A stretch of DNA of 64,000 nt. Origin: Marispirochaeta sp963667435 (lineage in GTDB: Bacteria > Spirochaetota > Spirochaetia > JC444 > Marispirochaetaceae). Location of the stretch: NCBI GenBank assembly GCA_963667435.1, contig OY763414.1, positions 4,278,001 to 4,342,000 on the forward strand, written 5' to 3'. Below, in pieces: positions 9,144-18,456 of the stretch. A model generated the notes under the pieces. It was not told the DNA's origin, ran no database searches, and saw nothing but the letters and a program-made list of their open reading frames with translations. The position numbers and the translations under genes were made by a program. The first letter of the stretch is position 1. The number at the start of each line of letters is the position of its first letter.

Positions 9144-10895
9144 TCAGGCTTTCTCACCTAAGAGTTCTTTGAGGTCCCGGATTTCCTGTACCAGTTTTGA
9201 TCTGTCCAGATTCTGAAAACGTTTCGGAACCATCTCTCTGCTTGTACACTCAAGCACTGCCACAAGGTTCTGAAGCCGTATCTCATGGGGATAGCTGGAA
9301 GGAACAAAATCGTGCATTGCCTTTTCTAAATCTTCACGGGTTATTATGACATGATTTTCCATGGCTGCGTTAAATTTTGCCCGGATAAGAATGGATTCCA
9401 GATCGGCTCCGGAGTATTCATTGGGAAAGCGTTTCAGTAAATCAACAACGGGAAATTTCTGCAGTTTGATTTTCAGCTTCTTAACCAGGGTGTTGAATAG
9501 TTCCTCCCGTTCCGGAACTGTATCGGGGTAGAAGATGGCCAGGTGTTCTTCCGCCCGTCCCTGGCGTTTGAGGTCGATGGGCAGAAGGTCCGGACGACAG
9601 GTTATCAGAAACCAGATAATCCGTCCGCGGTACTCGGTGTTTCCCATAAAACTCGCGATCTGGGCAAAGATGCGGTTGCTGGTACCTGAATCGCCCTCCT
9701 GATTGCGGTCCCCCAGAAATGCATCCGCCTCGTCTATCATTACTCCAACAGGAGCCATGGCTTTCAGGATATTAAGAACTTTTTCGAGGTTGGCTTCGGT
9801 TTCACCCTGCCATTTACTCCTGAAATTTCTTAAACGTACAATGGGTACCCCGATTTCTGAAGTGAAGGCGGTAACCATAAAGCTTTTTCCTGTACCAACC
9901 GGTCCTGCCATAAGGTATCCCATAGGAAGGACATCCAGTCGTCCCTGTTTAATTGCCCGGGCAGCGCTTTTAAAGCGTTTCTTTACAAACTCATGGCCGG
10001 AAACCATGGAGAGGTCATGTTCGCTCTCGATAAACTCCAGCAGACCCACCGCTTCGTTCTCGATAATCTCCTTCTTGCGTTCCGTGAGGTATTCAAGAGT
10101 TATGGCTTTGTCTTCCTGATAGCTCTCCGCGGCAATCTGGTTCAGATTCTGAAGATTCAAACCGGAGGTGATCTTGGCAACCCGTTTCGGTGTAAGCCGA
10201 CCCTCAAGCAGCAGGATCTCCTGCCTGTCGAGGAACTCGAGGAAGCGTTCCCGTACTGTTTCGTCGGGAATAGGTACATGTACTTTTACAGTATGGGGCG
10301 ATCGGACAATTCTCGGGCTTAGATCCGCCAGGTTTTCGGTAAGGAGTATTATGGAGACATCTCCCTGGGTAAAAATCGGGTCGTGAGACCAGCGGTTCAG
10401 GGTGACCAGGGCATAACGGTCTTCATCGGAAAGACGGGCCAGTTCCGTGTTGGGAATCAGCGTTTCCGCATAATCAACAATAAGCACAATCCTCTTTTTA
10501 TGGGGAAGATTCATGAAGAAGTATTTTTCAAGGTAATCAAAAGCCTTCATCGGGTCCAGGGATATAAAATCCCGGCGATCAGTATCGGGGAACTGGGCTT
10601 CCATTATATCCAGATATTCTTTCTGCATTTCCGGGGTGCAGAAATTTATACCCGATGAGCGGTCATAAAAGGCGACAATATCCCGGTTTCCGAAGAGTAC
10701 TTCCGAGATAAATTCTTGAATACGTACGAATACGAATTCTCCCTCGATCATTTTATTAGGAAGGAAATCCCGGATATTGCCATGGGCTATGTAAAGGTTG
10801 GTTGTTTTTGAGAGATATTTATAGGAAAGTTCCTGGGCCCAGCTGGGCAGAATTTTAATAAAATCCAGGTTTTTAACTATCAGCTGTTCCGACAT
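9144..10895 (-). CDS. Tandem AAA+ ATPase (Ycf46/SpoVK-class)
   Basis: 583 residues from the ATG at 10895, chosen over the GTG at 10898 because GGAGGGG ends just before it. The N-terminal half (about 1-270) is a degenerate AAA module: LIVDYAETLIP looks like a remnant Walker B region, and no Walker A is seen. The C-terminal module is intact: Walker A GPVGTGKS at 331-338, Walker B VMIDEAD at 385-391, a sensor/second-region-of-homology segment with RPDLLPIDLKRQGR, and an alpha-helical lid. This architecture resembles Ycf46-like ATPases, which remodel unknown partners. No protease or membrane domain is fused. It leads a five-gene operon with galM, a metallo-hydrolase, an acyltransferase and a membrane protein. 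Confidence 0.85.
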   Translation of the reverse strand: MSEQLIVKNLDFIKILPSWAQELSYKYLSKTTNLYIAHGNIRDFLPNKMIEGEFVFVRIQEFISEVLFGNRDIVAFYDRSSGINFCTPEMQKEYLDIMEAQFPDTDRRDFISLDPMKAFDYLEKYFFMNLPHKKRIVLIVDYAETLIPNTELARLSDEDRYALVTLNRWSHDPIFTQGDVSIILLTENLADLSPRIVRSPHTVKVHVPIPDETVRERFLEFLDRQEILLLEGRLTPKRVAKITSGLNLQNLNQIAAESYQEDKAITLEYLTERKKEIIENEAVGLLEFIESEHDLSMVSGHEFVKKRFKSAARAIKQGRLDVLPMGYLMAGPVGTGKSFMVTAFTSEIGVPIVRLRNFRSKWQGETEANLEKVLNILKAMAPVGVMIDEADAFLGDRNQEGDSGTSNRIFAQIASFMGNTEYRGRIIWFLITCRPDLLPIDLKRQGRAEEHLAIFYPDTVPEREELFNTLVKKLKIKLQKFPVVDLLKRFPNEYSGADLESILIRAKFNAAMENHVIITREDLEKAMHDFVPSSYPHEIRLQNLVAVLECTSREMVPKRFQNLDRSKLVQEIRDLKELLGEKA

Positions 10896-10934
10896 CACCC
10901 CTCCCGTTCCAAGGCACGGACGCTTTAGGCCTCC

Positions 10935-10963
10935 AGTATAGGCTCCAGGAGGCTGTGGGTCAA
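10935..10963 (-). promoter_or_regulatory. Sigma-70 promoter of the AAA+-galM operon
   Basis: On the minus strand, TTGACC (10958-10963) and TATACT (10935-10940) are spaced by exactly 17 bases, each one change from consensus. The predicted start site lies about 30 bases upstream of the ATPase start codon. The -10 falls inside an inverted repeat GCCTCC/GGAGGC (10929-10953), which could mark regulation. Confidence 0.65.
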
Positions 10964-11007
10964 CGTCGAAGCTTCAGTACATATTTAGCTCCGGAATCAG
11001 TGCTGTA

Positions 11008-12051
11008 TCAGACGAAGTCCTGCATGAATTCAGCAACCGAGGGGATGGAGTTTACTCCTTCGATATTCATACCGGTCATAAAAAGACCGTTCTCAATATC
11101 GCCAGCTTTTGCCGCCAGCAGGGCCCGTCCTATGCAGAATGGGACAACATGGGGATTGCAGGTTGCAAGGCAGTGATAGGAACAGCGAAAAAGTTCACGT
11201 TTCTGTGCTTCCACCCGTTCCACAAGGGGGGTACGGAGGACTCGTACAGGAAGTCCGACCGGACTGGTAATCACTGTAATATCCTGTTCAGTCGCATTAA
11301 GGTAGAGCTGTTTTCCCTCTTCAGACATACCGCTTTCCCGGGTACAGATGAAACGCGTGCCCACCTGAACGCCGCTGAAGCCCATTTCACAGTATTTACG
11401 TACTTCATCGGGACCGTTGGTACCTTCTGCTGCAATCAATGGGATGGTCAGGTTCTGGCTGGTCAGGTATTCTTTTGCATCGAACAGAAGTTTTTCGATG
11501 GAGCAGTTCTCTTCGTCCTTCAGTTCGGCTTCTGAAAAGCCCAAATGACCGCCGCAACGAGGTCCCTCAAGTATGACTGCATCGGGGATACGGCTGTACT
11601 GTTTTTTCCAGCGGGAAATCAGCAGTTTCAGTACCCGGATGTTGGACAGCACGGGAACCAGCGCGGTCCTTTCGCTAACGTATTGAGGAAGCTTCATTGG
11701 GATTCCTGCCCCGGACACAATAAAATCCACCCCTTCATCTGATGCGACTTGGGCAAGGTCTTCGTAGTTGGTGAGGGCAACCATAATGTTGACACCCAGA
11801 GATCCTCGACCACCACTGATACTGCGTGCTTCCTGTATTTCACGGCGCAGCTGCCGTATGCTCTCTTCTTTATAACTTATCCCGTCGGGGTGATAGTATT
11901 CTCCAAGGCCGACGCTGGCGATAATACCCATTCCGCCTTCTTTCATTACTGTTCCGGCGAGTTTTCCTGTTGCCACTCGCACGCCCATACCGGCTTGGAG
12001 TATCGGGATGTCTGAGTGGCAGTTACCAAACTGCAGAGGTTTAAGATTCAT
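11008..12051 (-). CDS. Nitronate monooxygenase / enoyl-reductase-like flavoprotein
   Basis: 347 residues of the NPD (2-nitropropane dioxygenase) TIM-barrel family, which binds FMN. The start PILQAGMGVRVATGKLAGTV, the central GPRCGGHLGFSEAE with the family's conserved His, and the phosphate-binding GFSGVQVGTRFICT are typical. The family covers nitronate-detoxifying monooxygenases and FabK enoyl-ACP reductases. The C-terminal Cys-rich tail (ELFRCSYHCLATCNP) is a feature of a common uncharacterised bacterial subgroup, so the substrate is left open. Divergent from rnhA. Confidence 0.82.
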   Translation of the reverse strand: MNLKPLQFGNCHSDIPILQAGMGVRVATGKLAGTVMKEGGMGIIASVGLGEYYHPDGISYKEESIRQLRREIQEARSISGGRGSLGVNIMVALTNYEDLAQVASDEGVDFIVSGAGIPMKLPQYVSERTALVPVLSNIRVLKLLISRWKKQYSRIPDAVILEGPRCGGHLGFSEAELKDEENCSIEKLLFDAKEYLTSQNLTIPLIAAEGTNGPDEVRKYCEMGFSGVQVGTRFICTRESGMSEEGKQLYLNATEQDITVITSPVGLPVRVLRTPLVERVEAQKRELFRCSYHCLATCNPHVVPFCIGRALLAAKAGDIENGLFMTGMNIEGVNSIPSVAEFMQDFV

Positions 12052-12087
12052 TTTGCTGCCCCCGTTTTTAGATAAACTGTTGCACCA

Positions 12088-12116
12088 ATCTAAATCAAAG
12101 TACCAGTTTGTGTAAA
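12088..12116 (-). promoter_or_regulatory. Candidate sigma-70 promoter of the nitronate monooxygenase-like gene
   Basis: Minus-strand TTTACA (12111-12116) and TTAGAT (12088-12093) with a 17-base spacer, placed about 30 bases upstream of the start codon at 12051. Confidence 0.45.
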
Positions 12117-12128
12117 GCGGAAAACGAC

Positions 12129-12157
12129 TTGAAGTCTTCAGGGTTAACTCGTACTAT
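12129..12157 (+). promoter_or_regulatory. Sigma-70 promoter of rnhA, positioned for a leaderless transcript
   Basis: TTGAAG (12129-12134), a 17-base spacer, then TACTAT (12152-12157). The rnhA ATG at 12164 is only six bases after the -10, where transcription would begin, and no Shine-Dalgarno precedes it. Confidence 0.5.
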
Positions 12158-12163
12158 CGGGCT

Positions 12164-12625
12164 ATGCAGACTGATATTTCAATTTATACTGATGGCGGAT
12201 GCTGGGGCAATCCGGGGCCTGGCGGCTGGGCTTACCGGATTCTGACCGAGAACGCAGCAATTGAAGCGAAGGGTGGAGAAGCTTCCACAACGAACAATCG
12301 TATGGAGCTTACTGCTGTGATCGAGGCTCTTTCCGCGATTCGGAAATCAGATGACCTAAGAAATTTAACCGTGAAGGTGCATACCGACTCCCAGTATGTA
12401 AAAAACGGTATTACAAGCTGGATTGAAAACTGGTCCCGCAACGGGTGGCGAACGGCGTCAAAACAGCCGGTAAAAAATAAAGATCTGTGGGTTCCGCTGA
12501 AAGAACTGCGTGACTCTCTCAATGTCACCTGGGTCTGGGTTAAAGGTCACGCCGGGCATCCTGAAAATGAACGCTGTGATACCCTTGTTCAGGAAGCGAT
12601 TGCCGACATAAAGGAACGGGCCTGA
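12164..12625 (+). CDS. rnhA: Ribonuclease HI
   Basis: 153 residues, standard length. Cleaves the RNA strand of RNA-DNA hybrids using two metal ions. All four carboxylates are in place: Asp10 (IYTDGGCWGNPGPGGWAY), Glu48 (NRMELTAV), Asp75 (VHTDSQYV) and Asp139 (GHPENERCDTL), plus the flexible-loop His129 region (WVKGHAGH). No N-terminal hybrid-binding extension is present. No Shine-Dalgarno is visible, and the promoter position suggests leaderless mRNA. Confidence 0.95.
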   Translation: MQTDISIYTDGGCWGNPGPGGWAYRILTENAAIEAKGGEASTTNNRMELTAVIEALSAIRKSDDLRNLTVKVHTDSQYVKNGITSWIENWSRNGWRTASKQPVKNKDLWVPLKELRDSLNVTWVWVKGHAGHPENERCDTLVQEAIADIKERA

Positions 12626-12642
12626 TCTTCTGACTAAAAAAA

Positions 12643-12672
12643 TTGCATTACCCCATCCAGCCCCATTAGAAT
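12643..12672 (+). promoter_or_regulatory. Sigma-70 promoter of the large hybrid kinase gene
   Basis: TTGCAT (12643-12648) and TAGAAT (12667-12672) with an 18-base spacer. The predicted start site near 12679 leaves about 40 bases to the ATG at 12718, or only six to a possible TTG start at 12685. Confidence 0.5.
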
Positions 12673-12717
12673 AGAAGGGAGATCTTGGAGCCTAAAGGAA
12701 CAGCTCAGGCAGGGTGT

Positions 12718-15700
12718 ATGAACATATCAGGAATTAACAGGTTCTTTCTTAAGAACATCAGGATAAGACCCAAACTCATAGGGGCCTTTCTTGTTTCCGG
12801 AATGATCCCCCTGCTTATTTCCGTTGCGGTTCTTCTGGAAAAAATGGACAACTGTCTGCTCGATGATGCTTTCTATAAGCTCAGGGCAGTGCAGACCATT
12901 AAAGCAGCTCAGGTTCAAAATTATTTTCTGGAATGCGCGCGTGACATACGGGCCCTATCCAACAGTTCTGATGTGCGGGATGCATACACGGAAATAAGTT
13001 CCTTTCTATCGGAACAGGATCTCGGTTCCGGAGCTGCCCTTGCACTTATAGATGAAAACTACAGGATTCATCGGGACCACGGAAGGTTTCTCTCCTATGT
13101 TATTCAAACCTATAATTATTACAATGCATTTCTGATTTGTCCCGAGCATGGGCATATCCTCTATTCTGTAATCAGGGAAGGGGAATCGGGAGAAAATGTT
13201 CAGGAAGGCAGTCTGAAAGACAGCGGTCTCCATGAAGTATGGAGCAGGGTGCTTGATACCGGGGAAATTGCCTTCTCCGATATGAGTCTTTATGCCCCTT
13301 CCGGCGGTATTCCGGCCATGTTTATAGCAACCCCCCTGTTTGCGGATAATAGCGATATACTGGGGGTTCTTGCGGTTCAGCTGAAGCTGGAGGGCTTGAA
13401 CAGCATTATGCAGGAACGGACCGGAATGGGGGAGACTGGAGAAACCTACCTGGTCGGGACAGATAAGCGGCTGCGCACCGATTCCTATCTTGATCCTGCC
13501 GGCCATTCTGTTCGTGCTTCTTTTGGTGGAACGATAGAGAAAAATGGTGTAGATACAGTTGCTGTACGCAATGCACTATCAGGGAATCCCGGTGAAGGTA
13601 TAATTACCGATTACAATGGCAACCTTGTTCTGTCCAGGTACTCTATGCTTTCCCTCCCGGATGGAATGAACTGGGCAATCATTGCAGAGATAGATCAAGA
13701 GGAAGTCGAACAGCCGATTATAACTCTTTTACGACATGCGGGGGTTGTTGCACTGCTGCTTTCCGCCGGGATTGTCCTGTTTGCCGTATTTATGGGGACA
13801 AGCTTTACCAGTCTTCTGAAGAAAATCATTGCTATGACGGAAAGAGTTTCCCGGGGTGAACGCAAGGTTGGGACAAGCATTAATCGCAATGATGAAATCG
13901 GCCTGCTTGCCCGTGCCCTGGAAGAAATGGCGGAAAATATAGATGAAAGAACATCCAGGCTTGCTGCAACCATTGAATCCACCACGGATGCCATTCTGGT
14001 TGTAGATCTGAATCAGAATATCAGCTCCTATAACCAACGATTTCTTGAAGTATGGCAGGTGGAAGAGGAGCTTGCCGCATCCGGGAATGATGAAGTCCTT
14101 TTAGCTGCTTGTGTTGCAAAAACTGAAAACCCGGAGGATTTTCTTAAAAATGTAAGGGAACTTTACAGCAATCCGTCAGCGGAAGATTCTACTGTATTTC
14201 CATTGAAAGACGGCAGGATTCTGCAGCGATATTCGAGACCTCAGAGGTTGGGGGAAAATATTATCGGCCGGGTCTGGACCTTTCAGGATGTAACCGGACA
14301 GTATCGGTCGGAAGCCGAATTGCGCAAATTATCCGAAGCAATCGCCGCCAGTCCTATGGCAGTCATGATAACCGATTCAAATGGAAAGATTGAATATATT
14401 AACCCGGCATATACAACCCTCACCGGGTATTCCGAAGAGGAGGCGCTCGGGGGAGATTCTGGGTTTCTCAAATATGGTGAAATCACACATTCCTACTACG
14501 AGGTGATGAGGTCAGAACTGATGGCCGGAAATCCCTGGTACGGAGAGTTTTGCAACCACAGAAAAACCGGTGAAACATTCTATGAATCCATGACTCTTGC
14601 TCCTGTGCGGGGGGCATCAGGCACAATCAGTCATTTTGTTGCCATTCGGGAAGATATTACTGAGCGGCGTAATCTTGAACTTGCACTGAGACGAAATGAT
14701 GAACGTATAACGGAGAGTGCCAAAATATCCAAGTTGGGATATTTTGAACTCGACTTATCCACCATGATTTTCTCTCTGGACAATCTCCTCTGGAATCTGC
14801 TGGGAAGCAGTATTGAGCAGGAAGGTGGGAGAGATATTTCGGTTGATAAATACCTTGGCCGTTTCTGCCATCCCGATGACAGGGCTCTTTTAAGATATAA
14901 TATAGGACAGGCATTCAAGCAGCACGAGGACTACGAACGGGAGCTGGATTACCGTGTTCTCCTTCCTGGAGATAGTATTCAAATAGCCCATGTTCGTTAT
15001 CATGTTCATTACAGCGACGCTGGAAACCCTGTGACAATATATGGTTCTCATCAGGATATTACAGAGCGAAAGAAAATTGAAGAAGAGTTGAATTCCGGAA
15101 GACAGCGACTACAGGCAATAATTGACAACCTGCCGAGTTCGGTTGTCCTTAAAGACCTGTCGGGAAGGCATCTCCTGGTTAACAGCTTTTTTGAACAGGC
15201 AACTGGATTTTCTGCCGGGGAAATCCTCGGGCATACAGATGAAGAAATTTTTTCTCCCGAAACAGCCCGTATAATAATGGATAAGGATCGTGAGATCATT
15301 GAGATGAGGAAAACTGCACGGTTTGAGTGGCAGATACCGCCTCATCCCGATGGAACTCCCCATACCTATTTAACCACAAAAGTTCTTCTGAAGGATGATC
15401 AGGACGAACCCTATGCCCTTCTGGTACTATCCACAGATATTACAAAACGCAAACAGGATGAGGAGAAACTTCAGGCCAGAGAAGCCCAGCTGCGTATTAT
15501 CGTAGAGAATTCTCCCATCGGTATTATTCACTTTAACCGGGAAGGAACAATTATCAACTGCAATTCAAGGTCTGCGGATTTTCTGGGAGCACCCCTTGCC
15601 CGTTTGGTCGGATTCAATGCCTCCAGCCGGATAGTCAATCCTGATATGAGGCAGGCCCTTACAGCGGCGCTTTCCGGCAGAAACTCGAAGTTTGAAGGAG

Positions 15701-18450
15701 AGTATGTCTCGGTTACCGGCGGAAAAAAGGCATACCTGCGAATTCTGTTTAACCCGGTTCTATCTGGAGATACCCCCTGTGATGTCATCTGTACTCTGGA
15801 AGATATCAGTGAAAGCAAAAGGGCGGAGAACGAGATAAAACGCGCCAGGGATCAGCTGGAATTTATCCTCGATAAAGCGCCGGTGGGTGTTGCATTTACT
15901 TTTAACGGGATATTCCGGTTCACCAATCATCGGTTTGTCGAGATGTTCGGTCTCGATATTGGTGATCAGGCTATTAAGATCTACAAAGAACCAGAACACC
16001 GGGAAGAAGTTATTTCTCAGATGCAGTCCAGGGGGGTTCTGGAAAATTATGAAATTCAGCTGTTAGATAAAAAAAGTGATATCCGCGACTATCTGACCAC
16101 CTTTCTTCCGATTACCTATGAGGGGAATGAGGGAGTCCTCGGATGGCTTCAGGATATTACTGAGCGCAAAAGGGGTGAAGTTGCCCTGTGGGAAGCAAAG
16201 GAGGCTGCTGAAGCTGCCAGCAGGATCAAGAGTGATTTTCTTGCCAATATGAGCCATGAGATCCGTACTCCCATGAATGCAATCATTGGCATGAGTCACC
16301 TGGCACTGAAAACCGATCTTACTCCCAGACAGAGGGATTACCTTAATAAAATTGACCAATCCTCCAAATCCCTGCTTACTATTATCAACGATATCCTTGA
16401 TTTCTCAAAGATAGAAGCGGGAAAACTTGAAATAGAAAACGTACCTTTTTCTTTTGATGATGTGCTGGACAATCTGTCCGGTATGGTTACGGTAAAAAGT
16501 CATGAAAAGGATCTTGCTCTCAAATTCAATGTGGCTCCCGATTTCCCGTCGTATCTGGTGGGGGATCCCCTGCGTCTCGGTCAGATTCTGCTGAATCTGA
16601 GCAGCAACGCAGTCAAATTTACCAAAGCAGGTGAAATTGTCGTTTCTGCGGAGATTCTGGAACGCAATAAAGATTCTGTGCTTACCCGGTTCAGTGTCCG
16701 GGATACCGGTATCGGTTTGAGCCCGGAACAGCAGGCAAGGCTGTTTCAGTCGTTTACGCAGGCGGATACCTCCACTACCCGTAAATACGGTGGTACCGGC
16801 CTCGGTCTGGCTATATGCAAAAAGCTTTCTGAGTTGATGGGGGGGGATATCGGTGTTGTCTCCGCTACCGGAGAGGGCAGTACTTTCCATGTTGATCTAC
16901 CCTTTACCCTGCATACTCCAAAGAAACAGGAAGCGAAAAAATATGCCACCCTTGGATCGGATCTGAAAGGTCTTCGTGTGCTGATAGTGGATGATGATAA
17001 AGCCTCCCTGGAAATCCTGAGCGCTATGATCGGGGAGTTCGGCTTTGACGTAACAACCTCTGATTCCGCTGCAGATGCACTGGAAATACTTGACGAATCT
17101 TCTCCGGAGCAGCGGATTCCCCTGGTTCTCATGGATTTGAAAATGCCGGATATAGATGGTCTTGAAGCCGCAGGGATAATCAAATCCAATCCTGAACTGA
17201 ACAGATTCACCAAAGTAATACTTATAACAGGTTACGGCAGGGAGGAGTATATGCTCATAGCAGAGGATATAGGTATAGATGCCTTTCTGGTTAAACCCGT
17301 AAGCCAGTCTGTACTGTTCAACACGATTATGGATGTGTTCGGCTACGATATTGCAGTTAATACTCCCGGTAGAGACAGCGGGGTTCCGGTGCCGGAGAAT
17401 TTTGACGGTGTGCGGGGTGCACGTTTGCTTTTGGTTGAGGATAATGAGTTTAATCAGCAGGTTTCCACAGAACTGTTAGAAAACGAGGGCTTTTATGTAA
17501 CCCTGGCCAGGGACGGAAGAGAGGCTGTTGATACAGTATTCTCTTCCGTGGATGAGGATCAATTCGATCTTGTGCTGATGGACCTGCAGATGCCGGTAAT
17601 GGACGGTTATACTGCAACGCAGCTAATTCGAAAGGATAAGCGATTCGAAAGCCTTCCCATTATTGCAATGACGGCGGATGCTATGACCGGTGTTGCAGAA
17701 AAAGTCCTGAGTATCGGTATGAACGATTATGTTACCAAGCCGGTTGATCCGGCAGCTCTTTTTGCGGTACTGCATAAATGGATCAGACCAGGTCATAGAA
17801 AGCTGCCTAATGCATTCATTCAAACCGATATCGGAGGAGACGATTCTCTCCCGAGTCTTGCTGGAATAAATGTTTCAGCCGGAATAGAGAGAACCGGTGG
17901 GAGAGCTGACCGGTATAAAAAGCTTCTCAGACAGTTTGCTTCAAACCAGGGTGGTGGAGAATTACGTATTGCCGAGGCACTGAAATTAGAAAGCATGGAG
18001 GAAGCTGTACGCATAGCTCACACCCTTAAAGGGGTTGCGGGAACAATCGGGGCGGAGGAGCTGCAGGAGAAGGCCAGGATAATGGAAAGTCTTTTGAAAG
18101 CGGATAATGTTGCAGAGGCAAGAGAGTTTCTTGTTGAGGTTGGAGAGACCCTTCAGGCGGTAGTCTTTGAGATAAACAGCAAGCTGCATGAGGAACTGGT
18201 TGCTGCAGAACCTGTTCTCCCCGATTCAGATGAACTTGTAAAACTATCAGGAGAGTTGAAAGCGCTGCTCCTGGAAGATGATTCCCGAGCGGGAGATATA
18301 ATTACGGAAATGCTTCAGCTTCTCCGGGGAAGCCCCTGGGAGAGCCGGTTTACGAAAATCAGAACAGAGATTGAGGATATTGAGTATGAAAAGGCTCTGG
18401 AGATTTTAGATCAATTCATGGACGCTGGCGGGTTTGCTGAAACAGGCTGA
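12718..18450 (+). CDS. Multi-PAS hybrid sensor histidine kinase with two receivers and HPt
   Basis: A 1910-residue membrane sensor holding a whole phosphorelay. Order: TM1 (about 18-40), a periplasmic dCache-like sensor region (about 45-335), TM2 (about 340-362), HAMP (to about 415), then about six PAS domains to about 1155. Several end in a PAC-like DIT(E/K)R segment. HisKA follows with phospho-acceptor His1180 in SHEIRTPMN, then HATPase with N and G boxes (LLNLSSNAVKF; GGTGLGLAI). REC1 has Asp1473, REC2 Asp1622, and HPt His1768 (AHTLKGVAGTIGAEEL). ATG 12718 begins a natural pre-TM sequence; TTG 12685, preceded by AAGGGAG, is an alternative adding 11 residues. No separate output protein is adjacent, so the relay target is unknown. 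Confidence 0.92.
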   Translation: MNISGINRFFLKNIRIRPKLIGAFLVSGMIPLLISVAVLLEKMDNCLLDDAFYKLRAVQTIKAAQVQNYFLECARDIRALSNSSDVRDAYTEISSFLSEQDLGSGAALALIDENYRIHRDHGRFLSYVIQTYNYYNAFLICPEHGHILYSVIREGESGENVQEGSLKDSGLHEVWSRVLDTGEIAFSDMSLYAPSGGIPAMFIATPLFADNSDILGVLAVQLKLEGLNSIMQERTGMGETGETYLVGTDKRLRTDSYLDPAGHSVRASFGGTIEKNGVDTVAVRNALSGNPGEGIITDYNGNLVLSRYSMLSLPDGMNWAIIAEIDQEEVEQPIITLLRHAGVVALLLSAGIVLFAVFMGTSFTSLLKKIIAMTERVSRGERKVGTSINRNDEIGLLARALEEMAENIDERTSRLAATIESTTDAILVVDLNQNISSYNQRFLEVWQVEEELAASGNDEVLLAACVAKTENPEDFLKNVRELYSNPSAEDSTVFPLKDGRILQRYSRPQRLGENIIGRVWTFQDVTGQYRSEAELRKLSEAIAASPMAVMITDSNGKIEYINPAYTTLTGYSEEEALGGDSGFLKYGEITHSYYEVMRSELMAGNPWYGEFCNHRKTGETFYESMTLAPVRGASGTISHFVAIREDITERRNLELALRRNDERITESAKISKLGYFELDLSTMIFSLDNLLWNLLGSSIEQEGGRDISVDKYLGRFCHPDDRALLRYNIGQAFKQHEDYERELDYRVLLPGDSIQIAHVRYHVHYSDAGNPVTIYGSHQDITERKKIEEELNSGRQRLQAIIDNLPSSVVLKDLSGRHLLVNSFFEQATGFSAGEILGHTDEEIFSPETARIIMDKDREIIEMRKTARFEWQIPPHPDGTPHTYLTTKVLLKDDQDEPYALLVLSTDITKRKQDEEKLQAREAQLRIIVENSPIGIIHFNREGTIINCNSRSADFLGAPLARLVGFNASSRIVNPDMRQALTAALSGRNSKFEGEYVSVTGGKKAYLRILFNPVLSGDTPCDVICTLEDISESKRAENEIKRARDQLEFILDKAPVGVAFTFNGIFRFTNHRFVEMFGLDIGDQAIKIYKEPEHREEVISQMQSRGVLENYEIQLLDKKSDIRDYLTTFLPITYEGNEGVLGWLQDITERKRGEVALWEAKEAAEAASRIKSDFLANMSHEIRTPMNAIIGMSHLALKTDLTPRQRDYLNKIDQSSKSLLTIINDILDFSKIEAGKLEIENVPFSFDDVLDNLSGMVTVKSHEKDLALKFNVAPDFPSYLVGDPLRLGQILLNLSSNAVKFTKAGEIVVSAEILERNKDSVLTRFSVRDTGIGLSPEQQARLFQSFTQADTSTTRKYGGTGLGLAICKKLSELMGGDIGVVSATGEGSTFHVDLPFTLHTPKKQEAKKYATLGSDLKGLRVLIVDDDKASLEILSAMIGEFGFDVTTSDSAADALEILDESSPEQRIPLVLMDLKMPDIDGLEAAGIIKSNPELNRFTKVILITGYGREEYMLIAEDIGIDAFLVKPVSQSVLFNTIMDVFGYDIAVNTPGRDSGVPVPENFDGVRGARLLLVEDNEFNQQVSTELLENEGFYVTLARDGREAVDTVFSSVDEDQFDLVLMDLQMPVMDGYTATQLIRKDKRFESLPIIAMTADAMTGVAEKVLSIGMNDYVTKPVDPAALFAVLHKWIRPGHRKLPNAFIQTDIGGDDSLPSLAGINVSAGIERTGGRADRYKKLLRQFASNQGGGELRIAEALKLESMEEAVRIAHTLKGVAGTIGAEELQEKARIMESLLKADNVAEAREFLVEVGETLQAVVFEINSKLHEELVAAEPVLPDSDELVKLSGELKALLLEDDSRAGDIITEMLQLLRGSPWESRFTKIRTEIEDIEYEKALEILDQFMDAGGFAETG

Positions 18451-18456
18451 GTTTCG

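Noticed and set aside
13980..16190. Internal repeats suggesting a mobile element
   Set aside because: They are successive diverged PAS domains of the hybrid kinase, similar in protein pattern but not in DNA.
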